Shown one piece after another: positions 41,933 to 48,806 of a stretch of 64,000 nt of DNA. The position numbers and the translations under genes were made by a program. This DNA is from Nostoc sp. NIES-3756. Its GTDB lineage: Bacteria > Cyanobacteriota > Cyanobacteriia > Cyanobacteriales > Nostocaceae. The DNA lies in the NCBI RefSeq assembly GCF_001548375.1, contig NZ_AP017295.1, positions 5,713,501 through 5,777,500 of the forward strand, given 5' to 3'. Every line of letters begins with the position of its first letter. The stretch's first letter is position 1. The notes beneath the pieces are model-generated. The model saw nothing but the letters and a program-made list of their open reading frames with translations, ran no database searches and was not told the DNA's origin.

Positions 41933-42310
41933 ATGCCTGAATCTTCTCCTAAATTCTCCTATATTGACACTAATACTCAAGCAGCTACCATAAAACGCTT
42001 ACGTCAATTAAGCCGCCTATTAGATACAGTAATCAAAATTCCCGGTACGCCGATAGCTATGGGTTTAGATCCAATCATAGGAATTATACCTATTGGTGGC
42101 GACGCTTTAGGTTTAATTATTTCCTGTTACATAGTCTTTGAAGCCTCACGGTTAGGCGTACCAAAAAGGATATTAAACCGAATGATAGTAAATATCATTA
42201 TTGATACTTTGGTAGGCAGTTTTCCCATCATCGGCGACCTGTTTGACTTTGCCTGGACAGCGAATCACTACAACATTAAGCTAATAGAAAAGTACTTAAA
42301 TGGGAATTAG
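41933..42310 (+). CDS. DUF4112 protein
   Basis: 125 residues. The blocks LSRLLDTVIKIPGTPIAMGL, DPIIGIIPIGGDALGLIISC and NIIIDTLVGSFPIIGDLFDF followed by AWTANHYN are characteristic of DUF4112, a small membrane-associated family in bacteria and some fungi with no known function. Two hydrophobic hairpins with Pro-Ile-Gly turns suggest re-entrant membrane loops. The TAG stop at 42308-42310 is at the start of a heptamer array (TTAGTCA units). Confidence 0.85.
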   Translation: MPESSPKFSYIDTNTQAATIKRLRQLSRLLDTVIKIPGTPIAMGLDPIIGIIPIGGDALGLIISCYIVFEASRLGVPKRILNRMIVNIIIDTLVGSFPIIGDLFDFAWTANHYNIKLIEKYLNGN

Positions 42311-42341
42311 TCATTAGTCCATAGTCATTGGTCATTAGTCA
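42308..42341. repeat. Heptamer tandem repeat (TTAGTCA type) at a gene end
   Basis: About five TAGTCAT/TAGTCCA units begin at the stop codon of the DUF4112 gene. A second simple array of TTTTGAA-like units follows at about 42358-42390. Confidence 0.8.
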
Positions 42342-42463
42342 GGAGGCATATTTTCTCAATTTTGAATTTTGAACTTTGAATTTTGAATTGATTTCTCCCC
42401 ACTCCCTATATTTCTGCTGTAGAATGCCTTAACGAGTGTTGAGATCACTCTTTGAGCAAAGAC

Positions 42464-43399
42464 ATGAAAGATTGGTGGCAAGAGACTTTCCCCAAAGGGC
42501 GGCAAAGTCTGATAATTAGTGATGTTCATGGGTATCCTGTACAAATTGCATACGGTGAGAAAGGTACAGGTAAACCATTATTTCTCTTACACGGTATGGG
42601 TAGTTGGAGCTATAATTGGCGTTACAGCGTAGCTCCATTATCTAAGTATTTTCGAGTTATTTGTGTAGATGCTAAAGGATTTGGTTTTTCTGATAAACCT
42701 TGTTTACGTCGAGAGAAAAGTGGGCATCAAGTTATTGAATTAGAGCGTATAATTCAAGAGCTATGTGATGAACCAGCAGTTATTGTGGCTGAATCTTTAG
42801 GTGCATTAGTTGCTCTTGCTTTAACACAAAAAAGCCCCGAATTAGTTGGGCGTTTAGTAGTAATTAATGCGCCAATTTTTGCTGAACAACTACCTCATTG
42901 GGCAATGTCGATATTGTCTCAAGTCCCAATAGAATTATTGCAAACGATAGACTCTTTACGTCTAGCTTATTTATTTGCGCCAATAGTTAAAGAAATTATG
43001 GCAATAGAAAGGCGTAAAGTGTTATTTGATCCATCAATTTTGACCCAGGAAGATGTTTACTGGATTACTTATCCCTTTGTTGAGATTCCTGGTACTTTGG
43101 TAAAAGTTGCCGAGGAATTACAAATAGCAGCTAAAGAAATCGAGAATTTGCAAGCAAATAAACCTAATATGCTGACTCAGATTCAGAAAAATTTGAGTTC
43201 TATTGAGTCACCCACACTAATTTTATGGGGTGATAAAGACAGTTGGTTTCCAGCGAGTCATGGAGAGAAATTACATCAACACTTACCTAATTCCCAATTT
43301 CAAATTTTAGAGAACTGCTATCATGATGCTTCTACTGGTTCGGCAAAAGTGATAAATCAAGCGATTTTAAAGTTTTTGCAACAAACTGAGTTCTTGTAA
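42464..43399 (+). CDS. Alpha/beta hydrolase
   Basis: 311 residues from the ATG at 42464 (MKDWWQETFPKGRQSL); a TTG at 42452 would add four. The alpha/beta-hydrolase core is clear: oxyanion strand LFLLHGMGSWSYNWRYSVAP, nucleophile elbow VAESLGALVALAL with the catalytic Ser, acid in LILWGDKDSWFP, and His in ENCYHDAS. The lid region (about 165-225) is helical. The substrate is unknown; related cyanobacterial proteins may act on esters or chlorophyll derivatives. It converges with crtH, 41 bp away. Confidence 0.88.
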   Translation: MKDWWQETFPKGRQSLIISDVHGYPVQIAYGEKGTGKPLFLLHGMGSWSYNWRYSVAPLSKYFRVICVDAKGFGFSDKPCLRREKSGHQVIELERIIQELCDEPAVIVAESLGALVALALTQKSPELVGRLVVINAPIFAEQLPHWAMSILSQVPIELLQTIDSLRLAYLFAPIVKEIMAIERRKVLFDPSILTQEDVYWITYPFVEIPGTLVKVAEELQIAAKEIENLQANKPNMLTQIQKNLSSIESPTLILWGDKDSWFPASHGEKLHQHLPNSQFQILENCYHDASTGSAKVINQAILKFLQQTEFL

Positions 43400-43440
43400 A
43401 AACAGAGCTAGAGGTTAGAGAAGGTCAACATCAATAAAGA

Positions 43441-44973
43441 CTAACCTTTAGTTCCTAGCCCCAAATCTACGGCAATGCGGTGGGCGCAGGCGAAGCCGGA
43501 AAAGGCGACTGCATTTAAACCCTGTCCCGGAAATGTACTATCTCCCACACAGTAAAGCCCTTTGATAGCAGTGCGGTTAAAAGGCATGGATAACAGCCCT
43601 GGTAGTTTCCGCCTGGGTATGGGGCCATAAGTACCATCTTCTCTACCCAAAAAGCGGCGATGGGTGCGGGGCGTGCCTACTTCCAAATAATCTAAACCTG
43701 CATCTAAGCCTGGAAAAATCTTCTCAAGTCTGTCAATAATGCGCCAAGCTGTCTCCTCTTTCTTGGCTTCGTACTCACCCGCAGATAACCCTTGCCAATC
43801 ATTTATCCAGTGGGGTGTAAAGGCATGAATTATATGGTATTCCTCTGGAGCTAAATCAGAGTCGAGTAATGTGGGAATGGAGACAAACAGTGTTCCCTCT
43901 GCCTTAGTCATATCTTGCCAGTTTTCCAAGATAATGTGATGGCATTCTGTACCCTGTGGCAGAACTGACTGTTTTACGCCCATGTGTAGGCTGAGAAAAC
44001 TGGGCGATTTTTGATAATTCTGTTGCCATTTTTTCTCATTAGTTGGCATTTCATCTACAGGTAGCAATTTTTCAAAGGTATCCCACCGTGTAGCATTAGA
44101 AACTATCCGTTTTGCTCGATAAATTTCACCGTTAGTTAATTGCACACCGATAGCACGGCCTTTTTCGGTGATGATTTTTGTTACTTTGGCTTGATATTTA
44201 ATCTCACCGCCGACTTTTTCTAAACCTTCCACCAATTTTTGAGCAATTTGACCGACCCCGCCTTTGGGGTAATTTACACCGCCGTAATGCCTATCAGAAA
44301 AGACCATACCTGCATTAATCATCGGTGTCATGGCTGCTGGAACTACAGACCAGCAGTAACATTCCATATCGATAAACTTTAATAATTCGGGGTCTTTGAT
44401 GTAGCGACGGGCAACATCACCGACATTTTGAGGTAAGTACTTAAGTAAACCTAGACACGCTAAAGGATGCTGTAAAAAAGCCCTTAGTAAGTACTGGGGT
44501 TCTTCTAGTGACAACAACTCCATGCGGTTGAGGCAATTAAATACTTTCCAACACTCGTCATAAAAGCGACGTATCCCTTCTTGTTCATGAGGAAAGTAAG
44601 CAGCAAGATTTTGCAAGAATTTATCATAAACCCGATCAACTTTCAGGTTTAAGTTGTTGGGTAAGTGGTAGTGGATTTGTACGGGATCGGCGATCGCATC
44701 TACACTAGTATTGACTGCTTGCAAAGCACGGGTGAGTAAGTTCGTAGTCCCACTGTTACCCAACCCAAAAATCATCGAAGCTCCAACATCAAATCGATAG
44801 CCTTGACGTTCAAAGTAACCAGCACTGCCACCAGGAATTATATAGCTCTCTAACACCAGCACTTTTGCCCCCTTGGCAGCAAGCTGAGTAGCTGTTACTA
44901 GTCCGCCGATGCCAGAGCCTATGACAATCACATCAAACAAAGAATCTGGGGAGTGAGTCAAATTTACGGACAT
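43441..44973 (-). CDS. crtH: Carotenoid isomerase (prolycopene isomerase)
   Basis: 510 residues. The N-terminal dinucleotide fold [20 protein letters not shown] binds [23 protein letters not shown] and [20 protein letters not shown] are diagnostic of the CrtISO/CrtH branch of the phytoene desaturase superfamily. The C-terminus has [20 protein letters not shown], the second FAD-binding block. The enzyme turns tetra-cis prolycopene into all-trans lycopene in the carotenoid pathway. The length matches the family (~500). The upstream region contains a candidate small RNA on the same strand that ends about 140 bp before the start. Confidence 0.9.
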   Translation of the reverse strand: MSVNLTHSPDSLFDVIVIGSGIGGLVTATQLAAKGAKVLVLESYIIPGGSAGYFERQGYRFDVGASMIFGLGNSGTTNLLTRALQAVNTSVDAIADPVQIHYHLPNNLNLKVDRVYDKFLQNLAAYFPHEQEGIRRFYDECWKVFNCLNRMELLSLEEPQYLLRAFLQHPLACLGLLKYLPQNVGDVARRYIKDPELLKFIDMECYCWSVVPAAMTPMINAGMVFSDRHYGGVNYPKGGVGQIAQKLVEGLEKVGGEIKYQAKVTKIITEKGRAIGVQLTNGEIYRAKRIVSNATRWDTFEKLLPVDEMPTNEKKWQQNYQKSPSFLSLHMGVKQSVLPQGTECHHIILENWQDMTKAEGTLFVSIPTLLDSDLAPEEYHIIHAFTPHWINDWQGLSAGEYEAKKEETAWRIIDRLEKIFPGLDAGLDYLEVGTPRTHRRFLGREDGTYGPIPRRKLPGLLSMPFNRTAIKGLYCVGDSTFPGQGLNAVAFSGFACAHRIAVDLGLGTKG

Positions 44974-45113
44974 AAACGCTACATCACCATGAAATCAACC
45001 AGTCAAATCGTATTTCATAATACCTCTATTACGCGAAACCTTACGCAGTTTTCCTAAAATTGGCTATATGTGGGTAATTGGAATATAAAAAATTTTTGGG
45101 TTTCTACCTACAC

Positions 45114-45183
45114 AAAAAAGAGGGACGAGCCTGCTACCGCCGACTAATCCCGTCTGCCGATCCTTAAAGAGAGGAGAACACTG
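45114..45183 (-). ncRNA. Candidate small RNA (about 70 nt) between crtH and upp
   Basis: On the minus strand a consensus promoter is followed by a short non-coding segment and a terminator-like end. The predicted RNA begins near 45183, has a CU-rich unpaired stretch CTCCTCTCTTT (45166-45176) able to pair with Shine-Dalgarno purines, then a GC-rich region. It closes with a stem AGACGGGAT/GTCCCTCT (45155-45119, one bulged C) followed by a run of Ts (45118-45114). CU-rich anti-SD segments are typical of cyanobacterial regulatory RNAs such as Yfr1 and PsrR1. Identity with either is not established. The hairpin could instead act as an attenuator for crtH. Confidence 0.55.
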
Positions 45184-45189
45184 ACTAAT

Positions 45190-45219
45190 AATATAACCCT
45201 GATTGAGAATAGCTGTCAA
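45190..45219 (-). promoter_or_regulatory. Consensus sigma-70-type promoter on the minus strand
   Basis: TTGACA (complement of 45214-45219) followed after 18 bp by TATATT (complement of 45190-45195), or after 17 bp by TTATAT. The -35 box is a perfect match. It would start a transcript near 45183 towards crtH. Confidence 0.65.
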
Positions 45220-45296
45220 CTATTAATGAAAATATTTTGCATTAAAGTCTGATTTTTAGTATGCGATCGCCTTCTTCTAATCCACAAACCCATATC

Positions 45297-45329
45297 AATT
45301 ACGAATTACGAATTACGAATTACGAATTA
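45297..45329. repeat. Heptamer tandem repeat (ATTACGA type)
   Basis: More than four head-to-tail ATTACGA units, the same unit as at 38185-38217 and 60541-60567, placed 58 bp before the upp start. Confidence 0.85.
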
Positions 45330-45386
45330 AAAGAAAGAGTATGATGATGTTTCAGTTCTCATAAAAAAAAGTGGCTATATCCGGCT

Positions 45387-46037
45387 ATGACGGTACAACT
45401 GCGTGTTTACGTTCCTCCCCATCCTCTAATTAAGCACTGGCTGACAGTTGCCCGTGATGCTGCCACACCTTCAGTCCTATTTCGCAGTGCTATCACCGAG
45501 TTGGGTAGATGGCTTACTTATGAAGCGGCGCGGGAATGGTTGCCTACAGAAGACATAACAGTACAAACGCCCTTAGATGTCTGTCCAGGAACGGTAGTTA
45601 ACCCGCAAGTACCTGTGGCAGTTGTGCCGATTCTGCGGGCAGGGCTAGGGTTATTAGAAGGGGCGCAAACGGTATTGCCTTTGGCTTCAATTTACCACTT
45701 GGGGTTAGTTCGTAATGAAGAAACACTAGAAGCCTCATGTTACCTCAACAAATTACCAGACAAATTTAATCCTCAAACCAGAGTGTTAATTACCGATCCG
45801 ATGCTGGCGACAGGGGGATCTATCATGACTGCAATGTCGGAATTAACACAACGTGGTGTAGACCCAACTTTAGTTAGAATTGTCTGTGTAGTAGCAGCAC
45901 CACCAGCTTTGCAAAAATTAAATGCAGCTTATTCTGGTTTGATAGTTTACACTGCCACAATCGATGAAACAGTAAATGACAAAGGGTTTATCATACCGGG
46001 ATTGGGCGATGCAGGCGATCGCATTTTTGGGACATGA
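45387..46037 (+). CDS. upp: Uracil phosphoribosyltransferase
   Basis: 216 residues. VAVVPILRAGLGLLEGAQTV and the PRPP-binding loop VLITDPMLATGGSIMTAMSE are diagnostic. The C-terminal uracil-binding segment DETVNDKGFIIPGLGDAGDR is complete. The enzyme salvages uracil to UMP using PRPP. The protein is soluble and of usual family length (~210). The downstream gene at 46102 is unrelated. The stretch before the ATG carries no strong Shine-Dalgarno box. Confidence 0.95.
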   Translation: MTVQLRVYVPPHPLIKHWLTVARDAATPSVLFRSAITELGRWLTYEAAREWLPTEDITVQTPLDVCPGTVVNPQVPVAVVPILRAGLGLLEGAQTVLPLASIYHLGLVRNEETLEASCYLNKLPDKFNPQTRVLITDPMLATGGSIMTAMSELTQRGVDPTLVRIVCVVAAPPALQKLNAAYSGLIVYTATIDETVNDKGFIIPGLGDAGDRIFGT

Positions 46038-46101
46038 GCTAGTATGCAGCTAGGGAAGGAAAATAACTTAATTGATGTAAAAGTTGCTTCAAGGCGGTAT
46101 T

Positions 46102-46434
46102 ATGAGTCAGCGTGATGGTTTTGCTACCGGTTTTTTTGCAGGGGCGGTATTCGGCGGTGTAGTTGGCGGTATTTTGGGGGCTGTGATTGCTTCTAGGCGG
46201 GATGAAGAATTACCCGAAGATGGGAAAGACTTAATCAATGGTTCAGGCGAAAGTAAAAAAGTTTCCAGCAAACGCCGTCAAATGATATCTTCAGATGGTG
46301 AGAACCAAGAAATGGAATTAGCAAGGCGATCGCTAGAAGATAAAATCGCCCAGCTTAACGCCACCATAGACGAAGTGAGAAAGCATCTGGGCAATGTTAA
46401 TGGTAATCCCAGCCAGTCGTCAGGCGATCGCTGA
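46102..46434 (+). CDS. Small YtxH-like membrane protein with coiled-coil tail
   Basis: 110 residues from MSQRDGFATGFFAGAVFGGV; an ATG six codons earlier is not preferred, since AAGG is well placed for the later one. A Gly-rich membrane segment (about 8-30, FFAGAVFGGVVGGILGAVIA) is followed by charged, probably cytoplasmic sequence and a helical end (ELARRSLEDKIAQLNATIDE). The Gly-rich first segment resembles YtxH-type stress proteins. Function unknown. HIP1 octamers lie inside the gene and at its stop codon. Confidence 0.75.
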   Translation: MSQRDGFATGFFAGAVFGGVVGGILGAVIASRRDEELPEDGKDLINGSGESKKVSSKRRQMISSDGENQEMELARRSLEDKIAQLNATIDEVRKHLGNVNGNPSQSSGDR

Positions 46435-46602
46435 CTCAAAAAATGCTTAAATTAAGTTGTGTTAGCAGGGTTGTTCAGTTCCTTAAGCCCCATTGCTAGA
46501 TAATGGCGGTTAACGCGGCAATGATCTACATACGTCCTAGCATAGACTAAATTAAAATCAAATAAGACCGCTTTTGACACTTAGCAGGAAAATAAACCAT
46601 CA

Positions 46603-46881
46603 ATGATTTTACTGATTCAGACACTGTTAACCTTTATCAACATTTACAGCTCATTGCTGATTATTCGCGTCCTCTTGACTTGGTTCCCCCAAATCAACTG
46701 GTACAATCAACCATTTGCCGCTTTAAGCCAAATCACTGACCCCTACTTAAATCTATTTCGTTCAATCATCCCCCCTATAGGTGGTATGGATTTTTCCCCC
46801 ATCCTGGCCTTTATTGCACTTAGTGTAGTAAGCGGACTTCTCACCAACCCTTATCTTTTACGCTTGGTGGGAGCTTATTAA
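46603..46881 (+). CDS. YggT-family membrane protein
   Basis: 92 residues with two hydrophobic segments. LIIRVLLTWFPQINWYNQPF, LSQITDPYLNLFRSIIPPIG and GMDFSPILAFIALSVV are the YggT/Ycf19 signature. Family members affect osmotic tolerance, cell division and, in cyanobacteria and plastids, the organisation of nucleoids or photosynthetic membranes. The length is normal. A perfect hairpin lies 30 bp past its stop. Confidence 0.9.
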   Translation: MILLIQTLLTFINIYSSLLIIRVLLTWFPQINWYNQPFAALSQITDPYLNLFRSIIPPIGGMDFSPILAFIALSVVSGLLTNPYLLRLVGAY

Positions 46882-46910
46882 CTCTGCAAGTGTTTGATCA
46901 TCGATATAAG

Positions 46911-46934
46911 TTAGGGTGGACTTAGCCACCCTAA
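46911..46934. terminator. Two-way terminator between convergent genes
   Basis: TTAGGGTGG and CCACCCTAA form a perfect 9-bp stem around the 6-nt loop ACTTAG. An A/T-rich tail lies on both sides. It separates the YggT gene (+) from the secreted protein gene (-). Confidence 0.75.
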
Positions 46935-46964
46935 TCAAAATTTAAAATTATTTCTACTACAACC

Positions 46965-47453
46965 CTACCTGCGAACTTGGGCGCTAAATCCAGACGCTTT
47001 AAACTGCTTGAGTTGTAAAGGTAACGGCTGATTCGCAGGTACAGAGATTCTCAATTCAAAATCACTAATTCCTGGTGGAACTTCAGTAATAGAACCCAGA
47101 CGAGTACGGTTTTGTATTATGGGGTCATTATTCGCATCATAAATGCGCCCGTATATATCTGCATCGTAAACCGTCTTATATGTGCCATTCTCCGCTTTAC
47201 CTTTAACGATAAAGCAATTAGCCGCCGCACTGCTATTACTAGTTACAGCACCCTTTGCCAATTCTTCTGGACACTCTTGGTAAGACAATTCAGATAATTT
47301 AATTTGAGTTAACGCCATAGCTGGTGGAGTCCATATCCACGATATCAACACCAAGACGCAGGATATGACAATGGATGCAATCGGTCGTAAATAGCTACAT
47401 CTAGCTAAAGGCTGAAAATTCAATATTATTGCTGTACTGTTTTTCTTTTTCAT
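46965..47453 (-). CDS. Secreted or membrane-anchored protein of unknown function
   Basis: 162 residues from MKKKNSTAIILNFQPL. A hydrophobic segment at about 26-47 (IASIVISCVLVLISWIW) ends in PPAMALTQ, a likely signal cleavage site. The mature part contains two Cys (LSYQECPEEL and AANCFIVKG) that could form a disulfide, and a beta-rich C-terminus with DADIYGRIYDANNDP and EVPPGISDFELRISV. This resembles a small Ig-like or beta-sandwich domain. I do not recognise a family with known function. It is 35 bp downstream of the GNAT gene on the same strand, perhaps an operon. Confidence 0.72.
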   Translation of the reverse strand: MKKKNSTAIILNFQPLARCSYLRPIASIVISCVLVLISWIWTPPAMALTQIKLSELSYQECPEELAKGAVTSNSSAAANCFIVKGKAENGTYKTVYDADIYGRIYDANNDPIIQNRTRLGSITEVPPGISDFELRISVPANQPLPLQLKQFKASGFSAQVRR

Positions 47454-47488
47454 ATCTGTATCAGGTAGCAAAGAAACATACTAAAACT

Positions 47489-47992
47489 TTATAACGGGTA
47501 GTGGGGAGTAGATAGTGGAGAATGGGAAGCACCGCCCCGATACTGCATAAATATCACAGGAACTCTCAGCAACTTTTTAGCTAATTGAGAAATGCGGAAT
47601 TTAGGCTGGAGTGATTTTGGTAATTCCTCAAAGGCAATTGGTACAAAGCTAAAACCTTGGTAAAACTGCGCTAGTCGCTCACCAATACACTCTAGGTAAA
47701 GCGGTTGTGTTGCTGTGATGATGAGATGATGTGTAAGGAAACTAGCTAAACCGCGACCTCTCCAAGCTGGAGTGACTACTAAACTACCAAGTTCTTGCGC
47801 TTGGGAAAAATTGCGTAGTTGAGCGCAAGCCACTATCTTTTCTTGGCATTGAATTACCCAAAATTGTTGCCAGAGAAGTTGTGTAGGGTCAAGTATAGAT
47901 GAGAACACTAACCAGCGAATTGACCAAATATCGTCAGAAGTTGCCCTACGAAGTTTACATCCAGACGGTAATGAAAAGTTTTCGTTTTCCAT
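47489..47992 (-). CDS. GNAT-family N-acetyltransferase
   Basis: 167 residues. The acetyl-CoA-binding core is AQELGSLVVTPAWRGRGLAS with the R/Q-x-x-G-x-G/A loop, preceded by KIVACAQLRNFS and followed by PLYLECIGERLAQFYQGFSF. These are the GNAT motifs A and B; the substrate is unknown. The C-terminal end, SHSPLSTPHYPL, is encoded by a GGGGAGT-type repeat array, so the original stop was probably replaced by the repeat. The start MENENFSLPSGCKLRRATSD fits the family. Confidence 0.85.
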   Translation of the reverse strand: MENENFSLPSGCKLRRATSDDIWSIRWLVFSSILDPTQLLWQQFWVIQCQEKIVACAQLRNFSQAQELGSLVVTPAWRGRGLASFLTHHLIITATQPLYLECIGERLAQFYQGFSFVPIAFEELPKSLQPKFRISQLAKKLLRVPVIFMQYRGGASHSPLSTPHYPL

Positions 47993-48166
47993 GAATTACC
48001 TTGGTATTTAGCTCTTTATTGCATTCTGTTAAGCATAGACAAGTAATGCTACACAATACTTCTGATAGAGGCGGAAAATAGCAATAACTGGATTTTAGAT
48101 AGATGAAATCAGTATTTCTATTTTATTAAAGTGATTACTAAGAATAAACATAAGGAGTATGAGTCT

Positions 48167-48361
48167 ATGTCTGAAGAACAAAAGCAAAAATCTCATAGTC
48201 AAGATGCTACAACTTCTGGTGGTTATCAAACTCCCATCAACGAAGAGATTCGCAAGACTGGTGCTGCTGCTGAATCTAATGCAAAAGACAGCGCTAAACC
48301 AGAGTCACCCGGTGAAGATAGCGTTGCCGGTAGCCCCAATCAAGGTACTGAATCACGTTAG
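48167..48361 (+). CDS. Small hydrophilic, probably disordered protein
   Basis: 64 residues from MSEEQKQKSHSQDATTSGGY. AAGGAG at 48152-48157 is 9 nt from this ATG, and the frame open from 48131 has no such box. The composition is Ser, Glu, Lys, Pro, Gly, with no hydrophobic core, so it is likely disordered and resembles small stress-related hydrophilic proteins. An alternative frame from the ATG at 48159 has unlikely composition. Function unknown. Confidence 0.65.
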   Translation: MSEEQKQKSHSQDATTSGGYQTPINEEIRKTGAAAESNAKDSAKPESPGEDSVAGSPNQGTESR

Positions 48362-48806
48362 TTGAGATGGAAGTTTTGTCATAGTAGTTGCCTCAGTAAG
48401 TATTAGTGCAGTTGCCATCCTTAAATAAATTCTTGAGTGGATGTATGTATTAAAAAACATATTTATCCACTTAATTTTTATATATAGCATTTCCAATTCT
48501 GGTGAGGTACAAAATAACCCCTCCCCAACCCTCCCCTTAGCAAGTGGCGTGAGGGTGCGCGATAGCGTGGGTGGGGTATATTTCATTTACTTGGGAATTG
48601 CTATAACTTGAAAATAGAACTAAGTAGCATTATTTAGCTAAATTTCTTACTATAAATTTGGGCAATATAGACTTAATCAATTCTATTTGCTTGGCTTGTT
48701 TTTTAGTTCCCTAGTTCATCCATTTCATATTCCCCAGAGGTTTCGTATAACACGGTTCTGGAGTTCAAATTGCTTATGAAACAGATTGCATTTCTATTTT
48801 TAATTT
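48362..48806. other. Spacer before a sensor kinase, with a MITE-like element
   Basis: No gene. The centre is a 123-bp inverted-end element (48483-48605, listed separately). The right side is AT-rich and should hold the promoter of the large kinase gene at 48807. Confidence 0.5.
48483..48605. mobile_element. MITE-like element with 12-bp inverted ends
   Basis: TATAGCATTTCC at 48483-48494 matches the reverse complement of GGAATTGCTATA at 48594-48605 with one mismatch, and the ends begin with TA. The interior has a C-rich block CCCCTCCCCAACCCTCCCC opposed by GGGTGGGGT, forming a second stem. No gene. It fits a non-autonomous element of the IS630/mariner type or a long structured repeat. Confidence 0.55.

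Larger units (their letters stand above)
44974..45386. other. Divergent region crtH-upp holding a small RNA candidate and a heptamer array
   Basis: This 413-bp gap contains, from left to right, about 140 bp of crtH leader, a minus-strand terminator hairpin and GC-rich block (45114-45183), and a consensus minus-strand promoter (45190-45219). A HIP1 octamer near 45263 and an ATTACGA repeat array (45297-45329) follow. The promoter for upp must lie in the last 60 bp or within the array. Confidence 0.6.

Noticed and set aside
48159..48365. Alternative frame over the small hydrophilic gene
   Set aside because: The ATG is only two bases from the AAGGAG box, the product is out of frame with the better-placed start at 48167, and its Leu/Val/Lys pattern looks like an off-frame translation.
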